A DNA stretch of 64,000 nucleotides. Source: Sphingopyxis flava (GTDB taxonomy: Bacteria > Pseudomonadota > Alphaproteobacteria > Sphingomonadales > Sphingomonadaceae). The notes below the pieces were generated by a model. That model was not told the DNA's origin. It did no database searches and saw only the letters and a list, made by a program, of their open reading frames with translations. A program made the position numbers and the translations under genes. Each line of letters starts with the position of its first letter. Position 1 is the stretch's first letter. The stretch is from positions 1-64,000 of the forward strand of contig NZ_FUYP01000008.1 of the NCBI RefSeq assembly GCF_900168005.1, in the 5' to 3' direction. Shown here piece after piece: positions 8,803 to 18,048 of this stretch.

Positions 8803-9609
8803 TTAATGGACGAACCGCGCAACCACGTCGCGATAGCTGCGGCTGACCTTCACCTGCGCTCCCGAACCCAGGATGAGGAAGCATTCGCCGTTGGTGTGCG
8901 GCTTGACCTGCTTGACCTGGCTCAGATTGACGATCGTCGAGCGATGAACGCGCTGGAAGTTGCGCGGGTCGAGCCTTTTTTCGAGGTCCTTCATCGTCTC
9001 GCGAAGGATCAGGCTGTTATCGGCGGTATAGATGCACATATAGTCGCCCGCAGCGTCGATGCGTTCGATGCTGTCGACGTCGACGCGAAAAATCTGCCCG
9101 CGGTCCTTGATGTTGATCATCTTCTCGTAGCGGTCGGCCGCGTGCGCATCGGGGGCCGCCTCGCCCTCGAATTCCTCGGCCGCCTCGGGTGCCACCTCGG
9201 CGAGAACGCTTTTCAGCCGCTCGACTTCGGCCACGCCGCGCTTCTCGGCGAGGCGCTGGCGCACGCGGTCCAATGCATCGGCGAGCCGTTCGGTCTCCAC
9301 GGGCTTGACCAGATAATCGACCGCCTGCGCCTCGAAGGCACGTATGGCATGGTCGGAGTAGGCGGTGACGAACACGACAAGCGGGGGTTCGACCTCCATC
9401 AGCCCCTGGATCACCGAAAAGCCGTCAAACCCCGGCATCTGGATGTCGAGGAAGACAAGGTCGGGCTTGTGGGTTTTGATCTTGCGGATGGCCTCGCGGC
9501 CATTCTGGGCGGTGTCGACCACCTCGACATCCGGATGCGCTTCGAGCCGCAGCTGCAGGCCCTGGGTCGCCAATTTTTCATCATCCACGAGGATGGTTCT
9601 AATCGTCAT
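8803..9609 (-). CDS. LytTR-family response regulator
   Basis: The 268-residue protein has an N-terminal receiver domain (ILVDDEKLA, phospho-acceptor Asp in DLVFLDIQMPG near residue 57, VTAYSDHAIRAFEAQAVDYLVKPV) and a C-terminal LytTR DNA-binding domain (INIKDRGQIFRVDVDSIERIDAAGDYMCIYT ... NFQRVHRSTIVNLSQVKQV). It is of the LytR/AlgR type, which binds DNA through beta-strands rather than a helix-turn-helix. Its start overlaps the stop of the upstream kinase gene by four bases, so the two form a two-component pair. The signal and targets are unknown. Confidence 0.93.
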   Translation of the reverse strand: MTIRTILVDDEKLATQGLQLRLEAHPDVEVVDTAQNGREAIRKIKTHKPDLVFLDIQMPGFDGFSVIQGLMEVEPPLVVFVTAYSDHAIRAFEAQAVDYLVKPVETERLADALDRVRQRLAEKRGVAEVERLKSVLAEVAPEAAEEFEGEAAPDAHAADRYEKMINIKDRGQIFRVDVDSIERIDAAGDYMCIYTADNSLILRETMKDLEKRLDPRNFQRVHRSTIVNLSQVKQVKPHTNGECFLILGSGAQVKVSRSYRDVVARFVH

Positions 9610-10730
9610 GTCTGTCCGGTTCCAATCGTCGCTTGTCCATCGGGCTGAAACGGAAATTCGATTCGGACCGTGAAGCCGCCATCGGCGCCGGATTGCGCCT
9701 CGAACCGCTGCTGGTCACCGAAAGCCTGTGCGAGCCGGTCCCTGATATTGGCTAAACCCACACCCGTCGATTCCGTTGCATTCCCTGTCGTGGGGTCGCC
9801 GCCCCCCGCTGACAATCCCGCCCCCGTGTCGGACACGGTAATCCGGACGTTTTCACCGGCAAGCTGCGCCGAAATGGTAATATCGGCGCCTTCTTCCTGC
9901 GGCGTTACTGCATATTTGATCGCATTTTCGATAAGGGGCTGGAGTAAGAGCGAGGGCAATCGCGCGCGCGCGACCGCTGGATCGATCGCAAAATGCGGGC
10001 GCAGCCGGTCCTCGAAGCGCATCTTCTCGATGTCGAGATAGAGCTTCAGCGTTTCGATCTCCTGCGCCAGCGTCACCTGCGCGGTCGGTTCGTTGGCGAG
10101 CGTATAGCGCAAGAAGGCGGACAGCCGCGACAGCATCGCGTTCGCAGGCCCCGCCTGCTTTAGAAGCACGAGAGTCGAAATGCTGTTGAGCGTGTTGAAC
10201 AGGAAATGCGGGTTGAGCTGGTAGCGCAGCATCGCAAGCTGCGCTGAGGCCGCCTGCGTCTCGAGACGGAGCACGCGGTCATTCTGTTCTTCAAGCTGGA
10301 GAAAATAGTTGATTGCAAAATAGAGCGCCGACCAGGCGGCGAGCGATGTCGCATCGACATAGACGAGCGCGAGCAAAAGCCCCGTCAGGCCCGACTCGCT
10401 CTTGGGGTTGACGACTTGCAGAACCCAGGCATCGATGAAGGCCCAAAGCGCTGCTGCGACCGCCATCAATCCGAAGCTTGCGCTCCACATCAGAATTGGC
10501 GGCCGGTTGATAAGAGCGCGATAACAGACCGACAGGAGCAACGTCAGCGAGAATCCGGTGATTGCCGAGACAACCACGGGAACGAGGAAGGAGACCGATT
10601 GTCCTCCGGCGAGCCCCGAAACGCCGCGCAGGCCGAGCCACGCGACCCAGCCCAGAATCTGGAGGTTCCAAAAGGCGCGGACCTTGTTGCCGAAAAAGGG
10701 GCCCGGCGAGGTCAATCCGAAGAATGGCAT
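9606..10730 (-). CDS. LytS/YehU-type sensor histidine kinase
   Basis: The 374-residue inner-membrane protein has about five hydrophobic helices in residues 20-165, a His_kinase domain with LRYQLNPHFLFNTLNSISTL (phospho-acceptor His), and a C-terminal HATPase with PLIENAIKYAV (N box) and VSDTGAGLS (G1 box). No extracytoplasmic sensor domain is evident, so it may sense within the membrane. It is translationally coupled to the LytTR regulator downstream (four-base ATGA overlap). Confidence 0.92.
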   Translation of the reverse strand: MPFFGLTSPGPFFGNKVRAFWNLQILGWVAWLGLRGVSGLAGGQSVSFLVPVVVSAITGFSLTLLLSVCYRALINRPPILMWSASFGLMAVAAALWAFIDAWVLQVVNPKSESGLTGLLLALVYVDATSLAAWSALYFAINYFLQLEEQNDRVLRLETQAASAQLAMLRYQLNPHFLFNTLNSISTLVLLKQAGPANAMLSRLSAFLRYTLANEPTAQVTLAQEIETLKLYLDIEKMRFEDRLRPHFAIDPAVARARLPSLLLQPLIENAIKYAVTPQEEGADITISAQLAGENVRITVSDTGAGLSAGGGDPTTGNATESTGVGLANIRDRLAQAFGDQQRFEAQSGADGGFTVRIEFPFQPDGQATIGTGQT

Positions 10731-10792
10731 GGAGACGGCTCGCGTTACCCTGCTTCAGCGGCCCGGCGCGGACCGCCGGACAACGTCCGCGA

Positions 10793-11311
10793 TCATTCCG
10801 CCGCGACCGGCGTCATGCGGTCGCTGCGCACGCGCGCCTGACCGAGAGGTTGCAGTTCCGAGCGGTGCTTCCAGACGAGTTCCTTGTAGCCAAGCGGGCG
10901 CCCGTCGTGCGCGGTAATCGTGACGGGGCCGATCGGCTGTTCGTCGCGCACATCGACAAGCACCGGAGTGGACGGCACGCCCGCACCCCATTTCTCGCCC
11001 CACTGGCGCAGCGCGATCATTGCCGGTAGCAGTTCGATGCCCTTTTCGGTGAGCTGGTAGTGCACCTTGCGCCGATCTTCGGCCATCACCTCGCGCGCCA
11101 TGATGCCATGGTCGACCAGCCGCGACAGCCGGTTCGAGAGGATGTTGCGCGCAATGCCGAGTTCCTGCTGGAACTCCTCGAAATGATGGACGCCGTTGAA
11201 AGCGGCGCGAAGGATCATGAACGACCATCGTTCGCCCATCGCCTCGAGCGCGAGCGGCAGTGCGCAATTGCCGCCATCGAGATCATTCAACACTTCGCGT
11301 AATTTTCCCAT
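10793..11311 (-). CDS. HxlR-family transcriptional regulator
   Basis: The 172-residue winged-helix protein shows the HxlR pattern NCALPLALEAMGERWSFMILRAAFNGVHHFEEFQQELGIARNILSNRLSRLVDHGI, including the conserved early cysteine (Cys16). HxlR regulators often sense redox state or reactive electrophiles through this Cys. A C-terminal extension of about 50 residues follows the winged helix. The ATG at 11311 (MGKLREV) was preferred; an in-frame start at 11359 would add 16 residues. The target is unknown; the divergent neighbour is rel/spoT. Confidence 0.88.
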   Translation of the reverse strand: MGKLREVLNDLDGGNCALPLALEAMGERWSFMILRAAFNGVHHFEEFQQELGIARNILSNRLSRLVDHGIMAREVMAEDRRKVHYQLTEKGIELLPAMIALRQWGEKWGAGVPSTPVLVDVRDEQPIGPVTITAHDGRPLGYKELVWKHRSELQPLGQARVRSDRMTPVAAE

Positions 11312-11507
11312 GGGCCAAGCCCTAACCCATTTCCGCTTCAACGCCAAAAATTTTGTCATCGGCCCCTACGGCGTGCGCGCGGCTCGGGGCCTTATCGCGC
11401 GCCCACATCGCTTCCAACGATGTTAACCAAGGCAGCGTATGCGAGGGAGATGCACGGGGGCCAAGTTTCGCATTGCATTTGGAGCGCGAGCGACGACATT
11501 GGAAGCG

Positions 11508-13601
11508 ATGCTCAGGCAGTATGAACTTGTCGAGCGCGTTCGCGCTTATGATCCCGACGTCGACGAGGCGTTGCTCAACCGTGCCTACGTCTTCACAGTC
11601 CAGAAGCACGGTAGCCAGAAGCGTGCCTCGGGCGACCCCTATTTCAGCCATCCTGTCGAAGTTGCAGGAATTTTGACCGACCTTCATCTCGACAGCGAAA
11701 CGATCGTGACGGCGCTTCTTCACGATACGCTCGAGGATACGCTGACGACGCCTGAGGAGATCGAGCGGCTGTTCGGCGGCGACGTCGGACGCCTTGTCGA
11801 CGGGGTGACCAAGCTCAGCAAGATCGAGGCACAGACCGAGAATGAGCGGGCGGCGGAGAATCTGCGCAAATTCCTGCTCGCCATGTCGGACGACATTCGC
11901 GTCTTGCTGGTCAAACTTGCCGACCGGCTGCACAATATGCGCACGCTCCATTTCATCAAGAATCCGGAAAAGCGCCGCCGCATCGCCAAGGAGACGATGG
12001 ATATCTATGCCCCGCTCGCCGAGCGGATCGGCATGTATGAATATATGCGTGAGATGCAGCTTCTTGCCTTCCGCGAGCTCGAGCCCGAAGCCTATGCCAC
12101 AATTACCGGCCGCCTTGCTAAGCTGACCGCTGGCGGCAAGGACAAGGTTGCGGCGATCAGCCGCGAATTCAAGGAGCTGCTCGCGAAGAACGGCATCGAC
12201 GCCGAGGTCTCGGGACGAGAGAAGCACCCCTATTCGATCTGGCGCAAGATGCAGGAGCGCCACGTCAGCTTCGAGCAGGTCACCGACATTATCGCCTTTC
12301 GCATCGTGACCCCAACCGATGCCGATTGCTATGCGGCGCTCGGCCTCATTCATCGCAAGTGGAAAATGGTCCCCGGCCGCTTTAAGGATTATATCTCGAC
12401 GCCGAAGCGCAACGGCTACAAGTCACTCCACACGACAATCATGCATCAGCAGAATATGCGGATCGAAATTCAGATCCGCAGCGTCGACATGCACCAGCAG
12501 TCCGAGTTCGGGCTGGCCGCGCATTGGGCCTATAAGCAGGGAGGCTCGGCGCCCGATGGACAGGCGGGGTGGATCCGCGACCTGCTCGAAATCCTCGAAC
12601 AGACGCATGATCCCGACGAGTTTCTGGAAAACACGCGCATTGCGATGTACCAGGACCGGATCTTCGCCTTCACCCCCAAGGGCGTGCTGCACCAGCTTCC
12701 CAAGGGCGCAACGCCCGTCGACTTTGCCTATGCCGTTCACACCGGGCTTGGCGATCGAACCGTCGGCGCCAAGGTCAATGGAAGGCTCGTGCCGCTGCGC
12801 ACGCAGCTCGCCAACGGCGACACGGTCGAGATCCTCTCGTCAGACAAGCAGGTGCCCCAGCCTGCCTGGCTCGGCTTTGCGGTCACCGGCAAGGCGCGCG
12901 CCGCGATCCGGCGCCATGTGCGCTCAAAGGAAAAGGTCGAGCTCGCCGCGCTTGGGCGCAAGATGTACGACGAGATTGCCCGCCGTCTTCCCGGCAAGAT
13001 CGGCGACAAGGCGCGCGCGGCCGCAATCGAACGGCTGAAGCTTGAAGACGACACCGCGCTCTATGTCGCCATCGGCAAGCGGCAGCTAAGCGACAATGCA
13101 GTGCTCGAGGCGCTGGTGCCCGGTATCACCGCCGAGATGAAGTCCAAGCCCGGCAAGCTCAGGCAGGGGGCGGCGGTGTCGATCGAGGGGCTGACCCCCG
13201 GCGTCGCCTACAGGCTCGCCGATTGCTGCCACCCGGTGCCCGGCGACCGTATCGTCGGCCTTGCGCGACCGGACGAGGGGATCGAGGTACATGTCATCGA
13301 CTGCCCGAGCCTCGCCGACGGGGTCGACGCCGACTGGATCGACCTGCGCTGGCAGGAAGACAGCGAGGGCGGCAATGCTCGCCTGTGCGTCGTCATCCTC
13401 AACGAGCCCGGAACGCTCGCGGAAATGTCGGGCATTCTTGCCGCCAACTCGGCGAATATCACCAATCTGCGTCTCTCGAATCGCGAAGGCGATTTTCATA
13501 CTTATGACATTGTCGTCGAGGTCCGCGACGTTCACCATGTCATGCGCATCCTCTCGGCGCTGCGCGCGTCAGACCAGGTCGTGCAGGCCGAACGGCTCTA
13601 G
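11508..13601 (+). CDS. Bifunctional (p)ppGpp synthetase/hydrolase Rel/SpoT
   Basis: The 697-residue protein carries the full long-RSH order: HD hydrolase (HPVEVAGILTDLHLDSETIVTALLHDTLEDT, then LLVKLADRLHNMRTL), synthetase (REKHPYSIWRKMQ, FKDYISTPKRNGYKSLHT), TGS (YQDRIFAFTPKGVLHQLPKGATPVDFAYAVHT), a zinc/helical part (CCHPVPGDRIVG) and a C-terminal ACT domain. Alphaproteobacteria usually have a single such enzyme for making and degrading (p)ppGpp under starvation. The ATG at 11508 has a GGAAG ribosome site; the frame is open to 11439 but the extra residues do not look like the family. Confidence 0.95.
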   Translation: MLRQYELVERVRAYDPDVDEALLNRAYVFTVQKHGSQKRASGDPYFSHPVEVAGILTDLHLDSETIVTALLHDTLEDTLTTPEEIERLFGGDVGRLVDGVTKLSKIEAQTENERAAENLRKFLLAMSDDIRVLLVKLADRLHNMRTLHFIKNPEKRRRIAKETMDIYAPLAERIGMYEYMREMQLLAFRELEPEAYATITGRLAKLTAGGKDKVAAISREFKELLAKNGIDAEVSGREKHPYSIWRKMQERHVSFEQVTDIIAFRIVTPTDADCYAALGLIHRKWKMVPGRFKDYISTPKRNGYKSLHTTIMHQQNMRIEIQIRSVDMHQQSEFGLAAHWAYKQGGSAPDGQAGWIRDLLEILEQTHDPDEFLENTRIAMYQDRIFAFTPKGVLHQLPKGATPVDFAYAVHTGLGDRTVGAKVNGRLVPLRTQLANGDTVEILSSDKQVPQPAWLGFAVTGKARAAIRRHVRSKEKVELAALGRKMYDEIARRLPGKIGDKARAAAIERLKLEDDTALYVAIGKRQLSDNAVLEALVPGITAEMKSKPGKLRQGAAVSIEGLTPGVAYRLADCCHPVPGDRIVGLARPDEGIEVHVIDCPSLADGVDADWIDLRWQEDSEGGNARLCVVILNEPGTLAEMSGILAANSANITNLRLSNREGDFHTYDIVVEVRDVHHVMRILSALRASDQVVQAERL

Positions 13602-13657
13602 AATGTTTTCAAGTCAGGTGGAATCCCCGACGACCTGGAAAACACGGTAAAACACGT

Positions 13658-13703
13658 CTCTAGAGTGCCGGTTTTGATTCAATCAAAACCGAACGCACTC
13701 GAG
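13658..13703. repeat. Long imperfect palindrome after rel/spoT
   Basis: CGGTTTTGATT (13669-13679) and AATCAAAACCG (13681-13691) are perfect 11-bp arms around one base. The symmetry continues outward with GAGTGC/GCACTC (13663-13668 and 13695-13700) and CTC/GAG, interrupted by small bulges. As RNA it would fold into a long hairpin. Its position between convergent genes and its form suggest a dispersed intergenic palindrome or a bidirectional terminator element. Confidence 0.65.
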
Positions 13704-13704
13704 C

Positions 13705-13737
13705 CCCCGGCGCCTTCAATGCAGAGGAGCGCCGGGG
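13705..13737. terminator. GC hairpin between convergent rel/spoT and the multihaem operon
   Basis: CCCCGGCGC (13705-13713) pairs with GCGCCGGGG (13729-13737) around a 15-base loop. It lies 21 bp from the stop of the deca-haem cytochrome gene (minus strand) and about 100 bp after rel/spoT, so it can serve as terminator for both. There is no clear T-tract. Confidence 0.55.
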
Positions 13738-13758
13738 CCCCGTCGTTCAGGACGAGGA

Positions 13759-16700
13759 TCAGTCGGGATATTTGAGCGGCGGTCGCCAGCCGCTTTGATC
13801 GACCGCATCGCTGACCTTGTAGACCAGGCCTTTGCTGTTGAGGAACAGCTTCTCCATCTCGGGCCGGGTGAAGGGCCGCGAGCCGATGCGGCCGAAGATC
13901 GCGAGCTGCCCGCCCGTCTCGTCGACCGCGCGGTCGCGGTCGAGCCCCTTGGAGAGCGATAGCGCGGGCGCGGGCGTTTTTGCCCAGGCGATGAGCTCGG
14001 GTGTCGGCTTGGGTGAAAAGCCGTAGAGACCCGGATTGTCGGGGCTGGTGAGCTGGAGCACCTTGATACCGTTTCGCCCGTCCGCAACATAGGCGAAGAG
14101 CGAGGCATTGGTGGTTGCGACGATCACATCCTCGGCATCGATCATCGTGCCGCCGAAGGTCAGCGGGGGCGCCGCGATGGGCGTCGCGGGACGCGTGACG
14201 TCGACGATGACCAGCCCGTCCGCTTTCGCTGCCACATACATGAAGGTTCGTGCAAGATAGAGTTTGCGTGCATCCGCGAGCCGTACCGTCCCCGAGGGCA
14301 CCGGCACCGGCTGGTCCATATGGGTGATGTCGAACAGCTTCACGCCCTCGGCATCGGTGACCCAGAGATAGCGGAACTGCACCGCGCTCGCCCGCGCGTC
14401 GGTAAGCGGCAGCCGCGCGGTGATCTTCGGCTCGAGCGGGACCGAGAGATCGACCACGACGAGACCGGTCTCGGCGGTGATATAGGCATAATTGCCCGCG
14501 AGCGTGATGTGCTGCGCGCCCGCGAGCATATTGTCGGGGTTCCAGGTCAGCGCGCGGGTGAGCCGGTTGTTGCGGAACTCGCCGTCAGCGAGCGTCTCGA
14601 CATCGACGAGGATGAGGCCTTCGACGCTGTCGGTGATCACCGCATAGCGATAGATGGGATGCAGTGCCTGCTCCTCATTTTCCGGGAAATTCTTCCGGAT
14701 AAACTCGTTGCGCGCCATGCTGATCGGTTGATTTGTGCCGATCGCCATGCAGGTTGCATTCTTCGTCTTGACGTGCGTGTCGTGCCCCAGCGGCGAGAAG
14801 GGAGCGCGAACGATGCGTTCGGAGAAGCCCTTGTTGCCGATCGAGGCGACGTCATAGACGCGAAAGCCGCCCTTGCCTTCGGCGACGAACATATATTCCC
14901 CGCGCTGCTGGAGGCAGTTTACCCGCCCGCTCGTTCCCTGAACGAAATTGTGGAATTCCTCGAGCGACCGGCTTTCGCCCGACCCCTTCTTGTCGAAGGT
15001 CTTGCCGCGCACCCAATTTTTGAGCTCACGGCCATTCTGTTCGACATGCAATTTCCAGTAGTCGGGATAGGCATAGCGCTGGAGATAGCTGCCGATCACC
15101 GCCTGCGGCTCCTCCCATTCGGTGACGCGCGTCGCCTGGAAGCCATCCTCGAGCCCCGACCAGACATTGAGGCCGACGAAATTGACGAAATTGGTGCCCA
15201 GAAGAAGAAGCTGGGACATGATCGCATTATTGTCGTCGGCCGCTGACAGGTGGCAGTCGGTGCATTGCTTGGTTTCGCTGCGCCGCACCGTGTGCGGGAA
15301 GTGCGGCGCGAAAGCCTGGCTTGAAAAGCCCGCGGCGGAAATCGGCGCCTGCTGCACATAGATGCGCTCGCGGTTGATGTTCGTCGACGACAGGACGAGC
15401 GCCGAAGACGAGCGGATCGGCGCGATGATGCCGCGCGGATTGCCGTCGGCGTCGGGCTCGCCCGGCTTGGTGAGCATGTGCCGGCCGAGCTGGAACATTT
15501 CGTCGCGCGCCACCTGCGGGTTGTAGGTGGCGAAATTGCGCGTCTCTTCCCCCTCGAAATGGTGCATCTTCGTCTTCCAGTTCGCCTCGATAGGCAAATG
15601 GCAGCCGCCGCAGCTCGTGGTCCATGACAGGTGGCAGGTAAAGCAGGCCATGCGCTCGTCGCCGTGCGCGCGGTTCTCGCGCGCGATGCCCGGCCCCCAG
15701 GCGAAGCTGCCGTCGTCGGCGCCCGAGCGCGACATCAGCTTGGCGCGCGCCGCCTTGGCGTTGAAATGGGGCCCCGGCGTCACCGCCTGCTTGACGAGGC
15801 TGACCTGCCATTCGAGCTTGGGGTCGACGATCGAACGCTGAATGAGCCCGGTGACCTCGCCATCATCGCCATATTGGAATTCGAAGCGCCGCCGCCCGTC
15901 GGGGTTGCGCAGCAAGGCAAGGTTGGTTCCCTGCGGCCGCGCTGCGACGTTCGAGGTCAAAAGGTTGGGCAGCGCATCCGCGGTGCCGTGGCAGTCCTTG
16001 CAGCCGATCTCGACCGCGTTTGCGACCTCGCCTTGAATATAGCCATTGCCGTGGCTGTCCTGCGCGAAGTGGCAATCGGCGCACTGCATCCCTTTTTCGG
16101 CGTGGATGTCCATCATATGGACGGTCTTGCCGGGGTTGAGACCCGGGGGAACGAACTTGCCCTCGACCCCCGGCCTTTCCGGATCGGCGCTCGCAAGGCA
16201 GAGATCGCGCTGCCGCACATCGCTGTAATGCGCGCAGCTCTTGCGCCATTTCTCGGGGTCACTGGGGTCGATGATATGCGCGCTATCGGTGCCGTAAGTC
16301 GCCATATTCCCCTCGGCATCGAGCAGATTGCCGCTGCGGTCGCGCTTGAAGACGCCGCGAAAATTCCAGCCGTGGCCGTGATAGTCCGCGAACTGAGTGT
16401 CCTTGTTGCTCGCGTTGACGTCATAGACGTCGCGCAGGAATTCGACATCGGACCACAGGCCGCGCGGGCTTGCTCCTTCGGGATTGCGCTCAAGCGTCCG
16501 GTGCACTTCAGCGGCGGTCGGATAGCGCTGCTGCTTGTAGGTCTTGCGATACTCCTCGTCGCTCATCCCCGGCGGACGCGGCGCACTGTTCTCGGGTCCC
16601 GGCCACAGCTGCGGGGCGTCCGATTCATAGTCCCACATCGTGTATCCAAGGTAGGAGTTCAGGAAGATGTTGGGCTGGTGCATGTGGCAATTCATGCACT

Positions 16701-18045
16701 GGGCGGTCGGAATCGCACGGGTGAAAGCGTGGATGATCGGATGACCCGATTCGCCGCGCGGCTTCACCGGCGCCCCCTCCGCGGCATCCGCGGGGTCAAT
16801 GAGGGCGCCGTGCCCCTCTGCGGAAGGCGCATGCGCGGCCGCTTTGGCGTGCCCGCTGCCGTGGCCGCCGTCGTCCGGCTTCCATGTCTTGCCTGCGATC
16901 GCAGGATCGACCGTTGCGGTCTCGCCGTCGCGGCCGAAGGCGGCATAGGTCAGGCTGTGCCGCGGCTCGCGGTCGTTGGCGTAGATGACATGGCAGCCCG
17001 CGCAGCCCGACTGGCGATAGTCGCCGGGCTGGTCGTTGGTCCCCATGAACCACATATAGGGATCGTTGAGCCGCGTCTTGTGGATGTTGAGCACCGCGAT
17101 CGCGATGCGCAGCCCAGTGCCCGGGCCGCGGTTCGACTGCTTGAGGTCGGGACGTCCGGGCTCTTCAAGCCGCTGGATGCTTCCGGTCGGATTGGGCAGG
17201 CCGATCTCGGGGAACTGCGTGTTGATGTTGCGTCCGCCGCGTTCGAAGACGCGAAACACGTCGCTCGGCGGCATCACGCTCCAACGCGGCAGCGGATAGA
17301 GCCGCGCGAGCGCGCCGCGCTTTGTCTCGCTGTCGGAGAGGATCTTCTCTGACGCAAAACTCGGCTTGCACGCCTCCTTATACTCTTCTGCGCTCAGCAA
17401 AGAGGAGGGGGAGAGGAGGCACGCCGGCTCGCCGGTCCGCGTATAGGCTTCGCCGAAGATCGACTTCTTGAAGGGAACGATGCCATTGTTATAGGCGCCG
17501 CCCGCCCAGAACATCGCTGCGGTCGACATCAAGGAACGCTCGGCGGCCTCGATGATCTCGAGGTGACACGCGCCGCAGGCCTCGCGCGCGACCCGGTAGT
17601 CGCTCGGATTGACGAAGCGGATATATTCGGGCGCTTCCTTGTTGAGGAGCGTGTAGCTCCGCTTCGGGTTCGCCGACGTCTCCCCCCACGCGCCGGGAAG
17701 CGTTGGCTGCGGATGCGCGCGCTTCATCACCGCCTTGTTCGAGGGGGCCTCATAGCCGAGCTTCGGGTCGCCAAATTCGCGCGCGTCCCCGCCGTGGCAG
17801 TCGGTGCAGCCGAGCCGGACCGCGGGGGTTGCGTGCATCGTGGGCCGATCGGTGCGGACATGGCAGCTGTAACAGCCTTCCGACTTTGCCATCATCTCGG
17901 CCTCGCTCTGCTCGCGCGGTGCAGGCGGGGTGAAGCGATATTCGACCTTGACCGGCTTTTCCTCTTCGGATGCGCGGACCATTTGCGCGGCAAAGGCCAG
18001 CGACATCAGCAGGAAGGCGGCGAAGGCGAAGAGCTTGCGGTGCAT
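13759..18045 (-). CDS. Deca-haem c-type cytochrome fused to LVIVD-repeat propeller
   Basis: The 1428-residue protein has a signal peptide (about 1-25, FLLMSLAFAAQMVRAS) and no lipobox. Ten CxxCH haem sites are visible, with first cysteines at 58, 80, 157, 348, 450, 655, 682, 801, 812 and 928. From about 1040 to 1340 come six LVIVD-like blades (FRVYD 1061, LILVD 1144, LVVVD 1195, VKLFD 1235, LVIVD 1278, IKVLQ 1327), implying a beta-propeller. It is the last gene of a four-gene operon, 3 bp after the beta-barrel gene. Likely a periplasmic or surface electron carrier with a docking propeller; substrate unknown. A peptide ALSLSKG at 1361-1367 resembles the translation of a repeat. It matches neither MtrA (10 haems in about 330 residues) nor OmcA-type cytochromes in layout. 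Confidence 0.85.
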   Translation of the reverse strand: MHRKLFAFAAFLLMSLAFAAQMVRASEEEKPVKVEYRFTPPAPREQSEAEMMAKSEGCYSCHVRTDRPTMHATPAVRLGCTDCHGGDAREFGDPKLGYEAPSNKAVMKRAHPQPTLPGAWGETSANPKRSYTLLNKEAPEYIRFVNPSDYRVAREACGACHLEIIEAAERSLMSTAAMFWAGGAYNNGIVPFKKSIFGEAYTRTGEPACLLSPSSLLSAEEYKEACKPSFASEKILSDSETKRGALARLYPLPRWSVMPPSDVFRVFERGGRNINTQFPEIGLPNPTGSIQRLEEPGRPDLKQSNRGPGTGLRIAIAVLNIHKTRLNDPYMWFMGTNDQPGDYRQSGCAGCHVIYANDREPRHSLTYAAFGRDGETATVDPAIAGKTWKPDDGGHGSGHAKAAAHAPSAEGHGALIDPADAAEGAPVKPRGESGHPIIHAFTRAIPTAQCMNCHMHQPNIFLNSYLGYTMWDYESDAPQLWPGPENSAPRPPGMSDEEYRKTYKQQRYPTAAEVHRTLERNPEGASPRGLWSDVEFLRDVYDVNASNKDTQFADYHGHGWNFRGVFKRDRSGNLLDAEGNMATYGTDSAHIIDPSDPEKWRKSCAHYSDVRQRDLCLASADPERPGVEGKFVPPGLNPGKTVHMMDIHAEKGMQCADCHFAQDSHGNGYIQGEVANAVEIGCKDCHGTADALPNLLTSNVAARPQGTNLALLRNPDGRRRFEFQYGDDGEVTGLIQRSIVDPKLEWQVSLVKQAVTPGPHFNAKAARAKLMSRSGADDGSFAWGPGIARENRAHGDERMACFTCHLSWTTSCGGCHLPIEANWKTKMHHFEGEETRNFATYNPQVARDEMFQLGRHMLTKPGEPDADGNPRGIIAPIRSSSALVLSSTNINRERIYVQQAPISAAGFSSQAFAPHFPHTVRRSETKQCTDCHLSAADDNNAIMSQLLLLGTNFVNFVGLNVWSGLEDGFQATRVTEWEEPQAVIGSYLQRYAYPDYWKLHVEQNGRELKNWVRGKTFDKKGSGESRSLEEFHNFVQGTSGRVNCLQQRGEYMFVAEGKGGFRVYDVASIGNKGFSERIVRAPFSPLGHDTHVKTKNATCMAIGTNQPISMARNEFIRKNFPENEEQALHPIYRYAVITDSVEGLILVDVETLADGEFRNNRLTRALTWNPDNMLAGAQHITLAGNYAYITAETGLVVVDLSVPLEPKITARLPLTDARASAVQFRYLWVTDAEGVKLFDITHMDQPVPVPSGTVRLADARKLYLARTFMYVAAKADGLVIVDVTRPATPIAAPPLTFGGTMIDAEDVIVATTNASLFAYVADGRNGIKVLQLTSPDNPGLYGFSPKPTPELIAWAKTPAPALSLSKGLDRDRAVDETGGQLAIFGRIGSRPFTRPEMEKLFLNSKGLVYKVSDAVDQSGWRPPLKYPD

Positions 18046-18048
18046 GGC

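Noticed and set aside
14980..15000. CTTGTCGAAGG inside the cytochrome gene as another repeat copy
   Set aside because: No palindromic arms surround it, and it encodes an ordinary part of the protein (TFDKKG).
15631..17352. A 573-codon frame antisense to the deca-haem cytochrome gene
   Set aside because: The opposite strand holds ten haem sites in a consistent frame; this one is a by-product.
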